From Nitrospirota bacterium (lineage in GTDB: Bacteria > Nitrospirota > Thermodesulfovibrionia > Thermodesulfovibrionales > UBA1546), in NCBI GenBank assembly GCA_009773185.1, contig WPIF01000006.1:103260-167259 (forward strand): a DNA stretch of 64,000 nt. The letters run 5' to 3'. This document shows, piece after piece, positions 43,101-53,122 of the stretch. The notes beneath the pieces were generated by a model, which searched no databases, was not told the DNA's origin, and worked only from the letters and a program-made list of their open reading frames with translations. Made by a program: the position numbers and the translations under genes. Within the stretch, counting starts at the first letter, position 1. Each line of letters opens with the position of its first letter.

Positions 43101-46100
43101 CTATGCATGTAAAGTCTTTACAAAAAGCTCCAGTTGCAGGACCTCGGATTTTAAAGTTTCAACCAGAGCAGAGATGTCTTCCAAATCATTATCACGGCCC
43201 TTGTTTTCAATGCTCAGTGCAACATAAGATACCATATCCGCACTCAGCATTCCTGCTGCCCCCTTTATGCTGTGGCCGATATTATTCACCCCATTGGCAT
43301 TGCCTGATTTTACCGCATCTTCAAGAAATTTTATCTGTTCAGGGACATAGCTCAGGAATTCATCTGCCATTTTTTTGAAAAATTCCATGTCGTTGTCAAA
43401 TCTCTCCATGGCGGTCTTTATATTGACAGGGGACTCATAACCGTTTTTTTCCTCAAGAACTGGCATAGGGTTAGCAGCCTGAATTACTGCTTCCTCTTTA
43501 ATTTCTGCTTCACTTTCTGCAGTATCTTCTGCCCCGGCCTTAACCCATTTTTTTATAACACTGAACATTTCCTGCGGGTTTATCGGCTTTGAGATATAGT
43601 CATCCATGCCGGCTACTATGCAGCGCTCACGGTCACCTTTAAGCGCATGTGCAGTCATTGCAACTATAATGCTGTGCCTCCTGTCTTTTTCTTTTTCCCT
43701 TATCAGCCTTGTGGCTTCGAACCCATCCATCACAGGCATCTGTATGTCCATGAAGATAATGTCATAATTTTTTTGGCCCAACGCCTTAACTGCAAGCTGC
43801 CCGTTTTCTGCAATATCAACTTTCTTATATCCGGCTTTCTTAAGCATAGAGGCTGCCAGCTTCTGATTAACAGGATTGTCCTCCGCAAGGAGGATACGGA
43901 TATTTTCGAACTTCCTTTCAGTTATTGTATGCTGTGTGACAACAGGATGTACGGCCTTTTTTTCTTTCTCAGGCCCTTTCGTGCTTATCGCTGTAATAAT
44001 TGTATCCAGCAGCAAAGACTGTTTTACCGGCTTGACAAGATACCCGTCACAGCCTATATCGCGCAGATGCGCAACATCTCCGCGGCTTCCAAGAGATGTC
44101 AGGATTATTATTGCGGCATCACTGATTTCCGGGGTATTTTTTACAATGATAGTTGTATGTTCTCCGTTCATGCCCGGCATCTGCATATCGAGCAATATGA
44201 CCTTAAACGGCGTTCCTGCACGCGCTGCGTCTTTCAGAAGATTGACAGCTGCGGAGCCGCTTGAAACAGCCTCGGCATAACAGCCGAAACCCTCAAGCAT
44301 CTTCACAAGGATTGCCCTGTTTGCTTCGTTGTCGTCAACAACAAGCGCCTTCATGCCTTTTATATCGTGAGGAACTTTTTCTGCAGCGGTAATTTCTTCC
44401 TTTTGTTTTTCAAAGGACAGGGAGAACCAGAATTTGCTTCCTTTGTTTTCCTCGCTTTCGAGAGATATCTCGCCGCCCATCATATTGACCAGTTTCTTTG
44501 ATATTGAGAGCCCCAGCCCGGTGCCTCCATACATGCGCGTGGTGGAACCGTCTGCCTGAACAAAGGCGTCAAATATTGTCTTTTGCTTATTATTCGGAAT
44601 GCCAACTCCTGTATCTGTCACTGAAAAAAGTATAAAGGCGGTTTTATCTGTTTCTTCCAGAAGCTCAACATTTATTATCACTTCACCTTTTTGCGTGAAC
44701 TTGACGGCATTGCTGCCCAGATTTAGCAGGATCTGCCGGAGCCTGCCTGAATCTCCCTTAACCAGGGAAGGGACGTCCTGATGTATCAGATATGCAAGTT
44801 CTATTTTTTTATCCGCGGCCTGGGATACAAGGGCATCAACTACACCTTCTATTGTAAGCCTCAGATTGAAATCTATAATATCAAGTTCCAGCCTGCCTGA
44901 TTCAATCTTGGAAAAATCAAGAATATTATTGATAAGGTCAAGCAATGCATAGCCGCTTTTCTGGACGTTTTTTAAATAATCCCTTTGCTCCTCTGTAAGT
45001 TCTGTGTCAAGCGCAAGCGCAGTCATGCCCAGTATGCCGTTCATAGGCGTCCGTATCTCATGGCTCATATTTGCAAGGAACTCTGACTTTAATCTGTTTG
45101 CCTCCTCTGCGATATGCCTTGCTGATATAAGTTCATTGTGCTTGCCCTGAAGTATATGCATCATATTATTGAAGGTCTCCCTTATCTCATATACCGGTTC
45201 CTGCGTGGCCTTCATATAGACCGTACATTCCTTGCAGTCAGAATATTTTTTTGCGAACTGCCCCTGTATCGCACCTCCGCAGTGGGTGCCGGCTATCTGC
45301 CAGCATCTTACATTTCTCTTGCCGTACACAGGGCATTCCTTGTATGTGCAATTTTTTACTTCCCAGCAGGTAGGGATGTAAGGATTCTCTAACGCTTCAT
45401 AAATATAAGCCTCAAAACCCTTTTTTCTTTCAACCTCTGTTATTATGCCGGAAAAAATATCAAGGGCGGAACTGAGGTTGTTTCTGTCTTTTTGAATCCT
45501 GATATAAGCGCTCTCAAGTTCTTCTGTCTTGTCCTGTAATTCTTCCACTGTCTTCTGTAAATCCTCTTCTGCCTGTTTGCGTTTGGTAATGTCGTGGAAG
45601 ATACTGCGAAAAACAAGAGGTTTGCCGTCTTTTAAGTGGCAGTCAATGCTTCCTGCCACCATGATTGTTTTTTCATCTCTTGTTATGAACCTGGTTTCAA
45701 AGGTATCAACTTTTTCTCCAGACAGCAAATGCTTAAACATATCTGCAAACCTTGCCCGTTCTTCAGGATGCACGACATTCAAAAAAGACAGCCCGCTTGC
45801 TTCTTCTTCGGCATAGCCCATTGCCTTAAGCCAAGAACGGTTGACATATACTATAGAACCATTCGGGTTTATTATCTGGATAAGGTCGCTGGCGCTGTCA
45901 AATAAATCCCTGTATCTCTCCTCGCTTTCCCTTAATGCCTCTTCTGCTCTCTGTATGGTGCGCAATGGTAAAATTCTTAAAGTAACAAAAATCATCGCTC
46001 CGGTAAACACCCCGATGAATGAAAATACCGCGGTGCGCACAAGCAAAGGCCGGAGGGAGCGGGATATTTCTACCCTGCCAACAACCCTGCCTGATTCCAT

Positions 46101-46445
46101 AAGAGGCGCTGAGCGAGTGATAAACGGAAGAGGAATGTTATCGGAGCTCTCGGCAACGACTACATTTTTTTCATTGAGGAGTTTCCGGATCTCTCCGAGT
46201 CCCTGCTTGAGGCGCAGCGAGATGGCTTTATTAAGTTCTCCCCTCCCTATTTCATCCAATGGCACATTTATGTTGATGGAATGAGAGATAATAGCGGCAT
46301 TAATTTCTGCTTCGGTCTCAAGACTCCCTGCAATATACTGATAAGAAATAGCAAAATAACCCAGAGGAACCCCTATCACAAAGATGGTGATAACTATCCC
46401 TGAGATATAGGTAACTATTCTGCTTATGTTACGTTTTTGGTTCAA
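43101..46445 (-). CDS. Multidomain hybrid sensor histidine kinase (BarA-like)
   Basis: A 1114-residue kinase. Two membrane helices flank a periplasmic sensor (about residues 12-160). Then come a PAS domain (about 175-295, [20 protein letters not shown]), a coiled coil, a Cys-rich two-CW-like region ([31 protein letters not shown]; about 365-425), HisKA with His in [15 protein letters not shown], HATPase ([18 protein letters not shown]), two receivers ([11 protein letters not shown] and [11 protein letters not shown] as phospho sites) and an HPt domain at the end ([19 protein letters not shown]). The start is TTG. The cysteine cluster could sense redox state. It heads a three-gene minus-strand group with two GGDEF proteins. 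Confidence 0.95.
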   Translation of the reverse strand: MNQKRNISRIVTYISGIVITIFVIGVPLGYFAISYQYIAGSLETEAEINAAIISHSININVPLDEIGRGELNKAISLRLKQGLGEIRKLLNEKNVVVAESSDNIPLPFITRSAPLMESGRVVGRVEISRSLRPLLVRTAVFSFIGVFTGAMIFVTLRILPLRTIQRAEEALRESEERYRDLFDSASDLIQIINPNGSIVYVNRSWLKAMGYAEEEASGLSFLNVVHPEERARFADMFKHLLSGEKVDTFETRFITRDEKTIMVAGSIDCHLKDGKPLVFRSIFHDITKRKQAEEDLQKTVEELQDKTEELESAYIRIQKDRNNLSSALDIFSGIITEVERKKGFEAYIYEALENPYIPTCWEVKNCTYKECPVYGKRNVRCWQIAGTHCGGAIQGQFAKKYSDCKECTVYMKATQEPVYEIRETFNNMMHILQGKHNELISARHIAEEANRLKSEFLANMSHEIRTPMNGILGMTALALDTELTEEQRDYLKNVQKSGYALLDLINNILDFSKIESGRLELDIIDFNLRLTIEGVVDALVSQAADKKIELAYLIHQDVPSLVKGDSGRLRQILLNLGSNAVKFTQKGEVIINVELLEETDKTAFILFSVTDTGVGIPNNKQKTIFDAFVQADGSTTRMYGGTGLGLSISKKLVNMMGGEISLESEENKGSKFWFSLSFEKQKEEITAAEKVPHDIKGMKALVVDDNEANRAILVKMLEGFGCYAEAVSSGSAAVNLLKDAARAGTPFKVILLDMQMPGMNGEHTTIIVKNTPEISDAAIIILTSLGSRGDVAHLRDIGCDGYLVKPVKQSLLLDTIITAISTKGPEKEKKAVHPVVTQHTITERKFENIRILLAEDNPVNQKLAASMLKKAGYKKVDIAENGQLAVKALGQKNYDIIFMDIQMPVMDGFEATRLIREKEKDRRHSIIVAMTAHALKGDRERCIVAGMDDYISKPINPQEMFSVIKKWVKAGAEDTAESEAEIKEEAVIQAANPMPVLEEKNGYESPVNIKTAMERFDNDMEFFKKMADEFLSYVPEQIKFLEDAVKSGNANGVNNIGHSIKGAAGMLSADMVSYVALSIENKGRDNDLEDISALVETLKSEVLQLELFVKTLHA

Positions 46446-46584
46446 TATTCAATATGCCCCTTTGCCCTTAAGTGCCGGATGCCTTCTCTCCTTTTCTTCT
46501 TTATATATCGGCTAGTTATGAAATAACTTTACCGGAGCAGGAATTAATCCGCTCCGCTTCCGGTATTTCTTAAATTATAGCCTA

Positions 46585-46612
46585 TTGCACTTTCGATGCC
46601 TAATGTTATTAT
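46585..46612 (+). promoter_or_regulatory. Predicted promoter of mutS
   Basis: TTGCAC, 16-base spacer, TATTAT ending 6 bases before the ATG. Transcription should start at the start codon itself; no ribosome-binding site is visible. Confidence 0.5.
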
Positions 46613-46618
46613 ATTCAG

Positions 46619-49216
46619 ATGTCCGAACTAACGCCTTTAATGAAGCAATATTCCAGCATCAAAGAGAAACATAAGGACTGTATCCTTATGTTCAGGCTCG
46701 GGGATTTCTACGAGATGTTCGGGGAGGATGCAAGGATTGCATCAAAAATCCTCCAGATCGCCCTTACGTCAAGAGATAAATCAAAGGAAGAACCTGTTCC
46801 CATGTGCGGGATACCCCATTTTGCCTCCGAGACTTATATAACAAAGTTAATCAAGGCAGGGCATAAGGTCGCAATATGCGAACAACTGGAGGACCCAAAA
46901 GAGGCTAAGGGCATAGTCCAGAGGGATGTTGTGAGGGTGATAACACCGGGTACGCATGCGCCGGAACACCCGAAGGAAAACAACTACATCCTCAGTTTTT
47001 TCCCTGACGGAAAAAAACACGGCATAGCAGCAGCAGACATATCAACAGGAGAATTTGTCATATACGAAACCCTGGAGCCTGTCGAGGATGAATTCAGCAG
47101 GTTTGAACCAAGGGAGATTGTCTGTCCAAAGACGCTGAAAGAAAATATCCATTATTCGGAGATATTAAAAAATTTTTACACGACTGCGCATGAAAACTGG
47201 GCATTCGATTATGCAGAGGCATACAGGACCCTTTTAATGCATTTTAAGGTATCGTCACTTGACGGATACGGCTGCGAAGGAATGAATGCCGCAATATCCG
47301 CTGCCGGTGCGCTTGTAAATTATCTTACAGATACCCAGAAAGAAAACCTGAATTTTAAAAAGATATCAACGCTGCGGCAGGCATCTTTTATGCTGCTTGA
47401 CGCAGCCACCCAGAGAAATCTTGAACTGATACATAACCTTAAAAACAGGACAGCCGGAGACTCGGCTCTACGAGAAGAAAACACCCTTCTCTGGGCGCTT
47501 GACGAGACATTGACTTCAATGGGAGGAAGGTATCTCAGGGGGTTAATACTGAGGCCTTTTATAGACATAAAAGAGATACACAGGAGGCAGGGGGCTGTTG
47601 AACATCTTGTTGGTGATTATGAACTGATAGAGGTTCTTCGCGGCAATTTCAGAAAGGTTCAGGACATTGAAAGACTGGCAAGCAGGGTTGCTACAAAAAG
47701 CGCTAACCCGCGGGACCTGATCGCAATTAAAAATTCCATTACATATCTGCCTGCAATTAAAAAAGCGCTTTTTTTATCTCAGGAACCATACCTGAAGGCA
47801 ATAGCGGATGAGATATCGGAATTCTCTCTTATGAAGTCCCTGATAGAAGCATCTGTTATGGACAATCCTCCCTTAAGCCTTCGCGACGGCGGGATTGTAA
47901 AGAAAGGTTACAACAAAGAGATTGACGAGCTGAGGAAGATATCAACCAGCGGAAAAGATTTTATCGCGGAACTGGAGATGGATGAAAAAAAGAAGACTGG
48001 TATCTCATCCCTTAAGGTCGGCTATAACAGGATATTCGGGTATTACATCGAAGTGACCAGGACAAATCTCGAACAGGTCCCTGACTATTACATAAGAAAA
48101 CAGACCCTGGCTGGCGGAGAAAGGTTTATAACTCCTGAACTCAAGGAATATGAATCAAAGGTCCTGGGCGCGGAGGAGAAACTGAAAAATCTTGAGTATC
48201 AGGTCTTTAATGAAATACTGGATGAGGTCCAGAAGGAATCATTCAACCTTGCAAAGACAGCTCATGCTATTGCAGCTGCGGATTTTCTGACATCAATGGC
48301 AGTTGCAGCAAAGAGGCACAATTATGTTAAGCCTGTAATAGATGAAAGCGGTGTAATTGAGATATTGGATGGAAGGCATCCTGTGCTTGAAAGGATTCCC
48401 GGAGAAGAACGTTTTATTTCCAACAGCATACGCCTTGATACCGAGGGGCAGAGGCTTATGATAATCACAGGGCCTAATATGGCAGGGAAATCCACATACA
48501 TGAGGCAGATAGCGCTTATAGTGCTTATGGCACAGATAGGCGGCTTTGTGCCTGCCTCAGAGGCAAGGATAGGGGTAGTGGACAGGATATTTACGAGAAT
48601 CGGCGCATCTGACTTTATAACAAAAGGGCAGAGCACATTTATGGTCGAGATGGTAGAGACGGCAAACATACTCAACAATGCATCTTCAAAAAGCCTTATT
48701 ATTATTGACGAGGTTGGAAGAGGAACGAGCACATTTGACGGCATAAGCATTGCATGGGCTGTTGCCGAGCACATAGCAAAGACCTTAAAGGCCAGGACCC
48801 TGTTTGCGACCCATTACAATGAATTAACAGAACTCAGCCTTACGCTTGATGGCGTAAAGAATTACAATGTGTCGGTAAAGGAATGGGGAGATGAGATAAT
48901 ATTCCTGAGAAAGGTTGAAGAGGGGCCTGCCGATAAAAGTTACGGCATTCAGGTTGCCCGGCTTGCAGGCCTTCCTTCTGAGGTCATAGGAAGGGCCAAG
49001 GAGGTCCTTACAAATCTTGAGAAAGAAGAATTGAATGAGGCAGGCGAACCTAAATTCGCCGGCCGCAGGCATAAAAAAGGCACTGTTCAGCTAGACCTGT
49101 TTGCTATAAGCCAGGACCCGTTATCATCTGAAATAATGAACCTCGACATGGAAAAATTAACGCCCGAGGAAGCATTGCATAAACTCAAAGAGCTAAAGAA
49201 AAAACTGGAGACGTAA
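46619..49216 (+). CDS. mutS: DNA mismatch repair protein MutS
   Basis: An 865-residue MutS1. The mismatch-recognition N-domain has the Phe-x-Glu motif in LGDFYEMFGEDA. The clamp and lever run to about residue 560, and the ABC-type ATPase has Walker A TGPNMAGKSTYMRQ, then FTRIGASDFITKGQSTF, Walker B IIIDEVGRGTSTFDG and ATHYNELTEL. The C-terminal end (TPEEALHKLKELKKKL) is the usual dimer helix. Appears leaderless. Confidence 0.97.
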   Translation: MSELTPLMKQYSSIKEKHKDCILMFRLGDFYEMFGEDARIASKILQIALTSRDKSKEEPVPMCGIPHFASETYITKLIKAGHKVAICEQLEDPKEAKGIVQRDVVRVITPGTHAPEHPKENNYILSFFPDGKKHGIAAADISTGEFVIYETLEPVEDEFSRFEPREIVCPKTLKENIHYSEILKNFYTTAHENWAFDYAEAYRTLLMHFKVSSLDGYGCEGMNAAISAAGALVNYLTDTQKENLNFKKISTLRQASFMLLDAATQRNLELIHNLKNRTAGDSALREENTLLWALDETLTSMGGRYLRGLILRPFIDIKEIHRRQGAVEHLVGDYELIEVLRGNFRKVQDIERLASRVATKSANPRDLIAIKNSITYLPAIKKALFLSQEPYLKAIADEISEFSLMKSLIEASVMDNPPLSLRDGGIVKKGYNKEIDELRKISTSGKDFIAELEMDEKKKTGISSLKVGYNRIFGYYIEVTRTNLEQVPDYYIRKQTLAGGERFITPELKEYESKVLGAEEKLKNLEYQVFNEILDEVQKESFNLAKTAHAIAAADFLTSMAVAAKRHNYVKPVIDESGVIEILDGRHPVLERIPGEERFISNSIRLDTEGQRLMIITGPNMAGKSTYMRQIALIVLMAQIGGFVPASEARIGVVDRIFTRIGASDFITKGQSTFMVEMVETANILNNASSKSLIIIDEVGRGTSTFDGISIAWAVAEHIAKTLKARTLFATHYNELTELSLTLDGVKNYNVSVKEWGDEIIFLRKVEEGPADKSYGIQVARLAGLPSEVIGRAKEVLTNLEKEELNEAGEPKFAGRRHKKGTVQLDLFAISQDPLSSEIMNLDMEKLTPEEALHKLKELKKKLET

Positions 49217-49489
49217 AGCCTTTCTTTAAGTATTTCCCAGTGGTTAAGCATATTAAACCAATGCATGAGATTACAGGTAAAACTGTTAGTATTTTATAGA
49301 AGAAAGAGCTTTTTAATAAGGGTATTATTCAGGTATTTGTTCTAAGCATGGTTATCTTTTTTGGCCTGATTCCGGCAGAACTTAAAGTTAAACTTAAACT
49401 AAGATTTTTTGCCTTTCCCGGAGAAACCCGTGTCTGTTTTTGAACCTTCAGGTTAAAGTATCAATCCCTTTATAAAACACAAATTTAGT

Positions 49490-49530
49490 AAACCTGGCAT
49501 TTTAAAAAACCATCTTGACAAACCTGTCAT
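49490..49530 (+). promoter_or_regulatory. Two direct repeats, candidate activator or repressor sites
   Basis: AAACCTGGCAT and AAACCTGTCAT are spaced exactly 30 bases start to start (about three helical turns). The second overlaps the -35 element, suggesting regulator binding on one DNA face. Confidence 0.45.
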
Positions 49531-49543
49531 AGAGGACTAGCAT
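49515..49543 (+). promoter_or_regulatory. Predicted sigma-70 promoter of the hydrogenase operon
   Basis: TTGACA, exact 17-base spacer, TAGCAT, about 95 bases before the small-subunit start. Confidence 0.65.
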
Positions 49544-49638
49544 TTGAGTTATAAAAGATTTTTTTATAAAGGAGGTTGATTGTTTTTCAGGCAGGGTGAT
49601 AGTTTTTTATAAACAGGTGTAATACGGGGGTAAGTCAG

Positions 49639-50730
49639 ATGAGTAAGTTAAACGATGATCCGGGTATTACAGATAGCCTTGCAGGACAAGGCATCTCAAG
49701 AAGAGATTTTATAAAGTTCTGCACATTAATGGCTGCCACATTGTCCCTTCCTTCAAGTTTTATACCAAAAATTGTTGAAGCCCTTGAAAAGAAACTGAAA
49801 CCTTCACTGGTCTGGCTTGAGTTTCAGGACTGCGCTGGAAACACGGAATCCCTTTTACGCGCAACTAAACCCACGGTAGCAGATATCATCCTTGATATCC
49901 TCTCCATAGATTATCATGAGACCATAATGGCGCCTGCAGGAAAACAGGCGGAAAAATCACTGATGGATGTAGTCAAGAACCAGAAAGGCAAATACATTGC
50001 TGTTGTTGAGGGTTCAATCCCGATGAAAGACGGGGGTGTATATTGCTGTGTCGGCGGAAGAAGCGCAATAGATATTGCAAAAGAGGTCTGTGGAAACGCG
50101 CTTGCAACCATATCTGTTGGTTCATGCGCTGCTTACGGGGGCATTCCCGCTGCAAATCCGAATCCTACAGGCGCAGTTGGCGTTAAAGACGCAGTCCCAG
50201 GAATAACCCTGATAAATCTGCCGGGGTGTCCTGTGAATGTTGAAAACATAACCGCAACAGTTGTGCATTACCTGACATTCGGGACTTTGCCTGCAACAGA
50301 CAGGCTTGGACGGCCTTATTTTGCCTATGGAGAGAGGATACATGACCATTGTGAAAGAAGGGCGCATTATGATGCAGGCCAGTTTGTCAGAGAATGGGGA
50401 GATGAGGGGCACAGGCATGGATGGTGCCTTTATGAGATGGGCTGCAAGGGCCCTGAGACCTTTAAAAATTGCCCTGTTGTCAAATATAACGAGGGCACAA
50501 GCTGGCCTGTTCAGGCAGGGCACGGCTGCATTGGATGCGCTGAGCCGAATTTCTGGGATACGATGGCGCCGTTTTACAAACGGCTTCCAAAGGTTCCGGG
50601 CTTTGGCATAGAAACCACAGCAGATAAGATCGGCGTGGGCCTTGCCGCAGCAGCGGCTGCAGGCCTTGCTGCGCATGGCATAGCAAGGGCTGTTAAAGGG
50701 AAAGATGAAAAAGAGGAAAAGGGGGAATAA
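49639..50730 (+). CDS. [NiFe] hydrogenase small subunit with an altered proximal-cluster motif
   Basis: A 363-residue Hyd-2-like small subunit. Tat signal SRRDFIKFC at residues 20-28, so the dimer is exported folded. Distal-cluster ligands are in IHDHCERRAHYDAG and GWCLYEMGCKGP, medial-cluster ones in FKNCPVVKYN and GHGCIGC; proximal-cluster C in SVGSCAAYGG and LPGCPVN. The first proximal motif, normally C-x-G-C, reads C65-A-G-N68: the second ligand is Asn. A C-terminal hydrophobic Ala-rich helix and charged tail may anchor it to the membrane. The gene starts the operon; the large subunit starts four bases after its stop. Confidence 0.95.
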   Translation: MSKLNDDPGITDSLAGQGISRRDFIKFCTLMAATLSLPSSFIPKIVEALEKKLKPSLVWLEFQDCAGNTESLLRATKPTVADIILDILSIDYHETIMAPAGKQAEKSLMDVVKNQKGKYIAVVEGSIPMKDGGVYCCVGGRSAIDIAKEVCGNALATISVGSCAAYGGIPAANPNPTGAVGVKDAVPGITLINLPGCPVNVENITATVVHYLTFGTLPATDRLGRPYFAYGERIHDHCERRAHYDAGQFVREWGDEGHRHGWCLYEMGCKGPETFKNCPVVKYNEGTSWPVQAGHGCIGCAEPNFWDTMAPFYKRLPKVPGFGIETTADKIGVGLAAAAAAGLAAHGIARAVKGKDEKEEKGE

Positions 50731-50733
50731 ATT

Positions 50734-52443
50734 ATGGCCAGAATAGCTATTGACCCGATAACAAGGATAGAAGGTCATCTGAGAATAGAGGCACAGGTTG
50801 AAGGCGGAAAAGTAGTTGATGCGTGGTCGTCAAGCACCATGTTCAGGGGCATAGAGATTATACTGAAGGGCAGGGACCCAAGGGAGGCATGGGCCTTTAC
50901 CCAGCGGATATGAGGCGTCTGAACAACGGTTCACGCCCACAGCTCCGTGAGAGCTGTAGAAGATGCTTTAGGAATTAAGATACCTGATAACGCAAGGATT
51001 ATAAGAAACCTTATCACAGGGATTCAGTACGTTCAGGACCATGTGATACATTTCTATCATTTGCATGCGCTGGACTGGGTTGATATTGTAAGCGCTTTAA
51101 AAGCAGACCCTGCAAAGACATCCTCGCTGGCACAGTCAATTTCAGACTGGCATAACTCAAGCACAACTTATTTTAAAGGAATTCAGGACAAACTCAAGGC
51201 ATTTGTGGAAAGCGGCCAGCTCGGGCCATTTGCAAATGCCTACTGGGGCCATCCTGCATATAAACTTCCGCCAGAGGCAAATCTTATGGCAGCAGCCCAT
51301 TATCTTGAGGCGCTTGAGTGGCAGAGAGATGTAATAAAGATTCAGGCGCTTCTTGGAGCCAAGAATCCTCATGCGCAGACCTATCTTGTTGGCGGAATGT
51401 CCATGCCGATAGACCCGAACAGCCAGAGCGCACTCAATGCAGGAAGCATTGCGTTTATATCAGAGCTTGCAAATAAAGCAAAGGAGTTTGTTGAAAAGGT
51501 CTATATACCGGATCTCCTTGCTGTTGCATCATTCTACAAGGACTGGGCAGGCTACGGTGCAGGGGTCGGCAATTTCCTTGCGTATGGCGTGTTCGAAAAT
51601 GACAATGAAAGCAACACTGCAAATTTGTGGCTGCCGAGAGGGATAATAAAGAACAAGGATTTAAGCAAGGTTCACCACGTTGACCATACAAAGATAATGG
51701 AGTACGTGACCCACTCGTGGTATGAATACAAGGAAGGAGACTCAAAATCCAAACATCCCTGGGACGGTGAGACTAATTTCAAGTACACAGGCCCAAAACC
51801 GCCTTATGAATTTCTCACTACAGACAAGAAATACAGCTGGCTTAAGGCGCCGAGATATGAGGATATGCCTATGGAGGTAGGGCCTCTGGCAAGGATGCTT
51901 GTAGCTTATGGTTCAGGGCATAAGCGCGTGAAGGAAGTCGTTGGCCTGGTGCTTAATAAATTAAATGTAGGGCCTGCTGCCTTGTTCTCGACCCTTGGGC
52001 GAGTTGCTGCAAGGGGTATAGAAACCCTTGTGACAGCAGAGATGCTTTCTGTCTGGCTTGGCGAGCTGATAGCAAATATCAAAAAGGGCGATTATAAGGT
52101 CCATAATGGTGAGAAATGGGAACCGTCTTCCTGGCCCAAAGAGGCGCGGGGATATGGTTTGCATGAAGCGCCGCGCGGAGCCCTGGGGCACTGGGTAAAG
52201 ATAAAAAACGGGAAGATAGAAAACTATCAGTGCGTTGTGCCGAGCACATGGAACGGCTCTCCGAGAGATGCCAAAGGACAGAAAGGGCCTTATGAGTCAG
52301 CCCTGATTGGAACGCCTGTCGCTGACCCTAACAAGCCGGTTGAGATTCTCAGGACAATCCATTCATTTGACCCGTGCATGGCTTGCGCTGTTCATGTAGT
52401 TGATGCCAATAAAAAAGAACTTGTAAAGATAAGGGTGGTTTAA
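50734..52443 (+). CDS. [NiFe] hydrogenase large subunit, predicted double-selenocysteine protein
   Basis: A 569-residue catalytic subunit if two in-frame UGA codons (50911-50913 and 50920-50922) are read as selenocysteine. The N-terminal nickel motif is R-I-U60-G-V-U63-T-T-V-H, where the family has RICGVCTxVH. Upstream ([20 protein letters not shown]) and downstream ([19 protein letters not shown]) parts are in the same frame and typical. The C-terminal nickel motif [10 protein letters not shown] keeps both Cys; the 15-residue tail beyond its His should be cut off by the maturation protease encoded downstream. A start at 50947 would drop the L1 motif and make no functional enzyme. The hairpin at 50939-50957 is a candidate SECIS. 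Confidence 0.88.
50939..50957 (+). promoter_or_regulatory. Candidate bacterial SECIS element
   Basis: ACAGCTC and GAGCTGT form a perfect 7-bp stem around loop CGTGA; the G in loop position 2, followed by T, fits the apical G requirement. The stem starts 16 bases after the second UGA and 25 after the first, within the spacing range known for bacterial SECIS. No bulged U is present, unlike in E. coli fdhF. Confidence 0.65.
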
Positions 52444-52453
52444 GGAGGGGCCG

Positions 52454-53122
52454 ATGAAAAAGCTTTTAAAAAGAGTGTATGTATGGGAATTCCCGGTCAG
52501 GTTCACTCATTGGGTGAATGTCCTCTCTATCCTTGTTCTTTCGGTCACAGGTTATTACATTGGAAATCCGTTTATGCATGCCTACAAAGAAAGCCAGTAT
52601 GTGATGGGCTGGATGAGGTTTATTCACTTCACCGCAGCTTATGTCTTTGTTGTCAGCCTTCTGATAAGGCTTTACTGGGCCTTTGCAGGGAATAAATATG
52701 CATCATGGAAAGCGCTGTTTCCGGTTACAGGCGATAAGCCGGCAAAACTTATACAGCAAATGCTCTACTACGCTTTTTTGGCAGAGAAACCACGGTTTGG
52801 GGTAGGGCATTCACCGCTGGCAGGGCTTACATATCTTCTGATTCTGGTTCTTTATGCCGCAGAGATATTCACAGGGTTTGCCATGTACTCTCTGTATAAT
52901 CCATCAGGGTTATACAATTCCATGTTCGGGTGGTTGTTCTTAATCTTTACAACGCCAACCCTTCGTCTTATCCATCATATTGTAATGTGGCTGCTTGTGT
53001 ATTTAATACTGATACACATATATGTTGCGCTTTATGTTGATAAGCTTGAAAAAAGCGGTTTGATGGGGAGCATATTCACAGGGCATAAATTTGTTTATCC
53101 GGAGGTCAAAACCAAGGATTGA
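52454..53122 (+). CDS. Hydrogenase b-type cytochrome subunit (HyaC/HupC type)
   Basis: A 222-residue membrane cytochrome b that takes electrons from the hydrogenase to the quinone pool. Four membrane helices with heme-ligand His candidates in RFTHWVNVLSILVLSVTGYY, RFIHFTAAYVFV, and LRLIHHIVMWLLVYLILIHI. AAGGAGGGG precedes the ATG. The stop TGA overlaps the TTG start of the protease gene. Confidence 0.93.
   Translation: MKKLLKRVYVWEFPVRFTHWVNVLSILVLSVTGYYIGNPFMHAYKESQYVMGWMRFIHFTAAYVFVVSLLIRLYWAFAGNKYASWKALFPVTGDKPAKLIQQMLYYAFLAEKPRFGVGHSPLAGLTYLLILVLYAAEIFTGFAMYSLYNPSGLYNSMFGWLFLIFTTPTLRLIHHIVMWLLVYLILIHIYVALYVDKLEKSGLMGSIFTGHKFVYPEVKTKD

Larger units (their letters stand above)
49217..49638. 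other. Intergenic region upstream of the hydrogenase operon
   Basis: 422 bases without a gene. The first 220 show nothing I can name. From about 49443 there is regulatory-looking sequence: a small palindrome AACCTTCAGGTT (49443-49454), two direct copies of AAACCTGKCAT at 49490-49500 and 49520-49530, a promoter at 49515-49543 and an AT-rich leader with AAAGGAGG at 49568-49575 which is too far from the start codon to serve it. A GGGGGTAAG lies before the ATG. Confidence 0.6.

Noticed and set aside
43647..44264. Long open frames antisense to the hybrid kinase.
   Set aside because: They show no family features and mirror the codon pattern of the kinase on the other strand.
50911..50922. UGA reassigned to Trp or Gly genome-wide.
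   Set aside because: Several well-defined genes here (def, hydrogenase cytochrome b, the NtrC-type gene) end in TGA at the normal position.
50734..50946. Reading the large hydrogenase subunit as a pseudogene or as starting at 50947.
   Set aside because: Both UGAs fall exactly on conserved Cys codons, flanking sequence is intact in one frame, and a SECIS-like hairpin is placed correctly. A start at 50947 would lack the nickel-binding motif.
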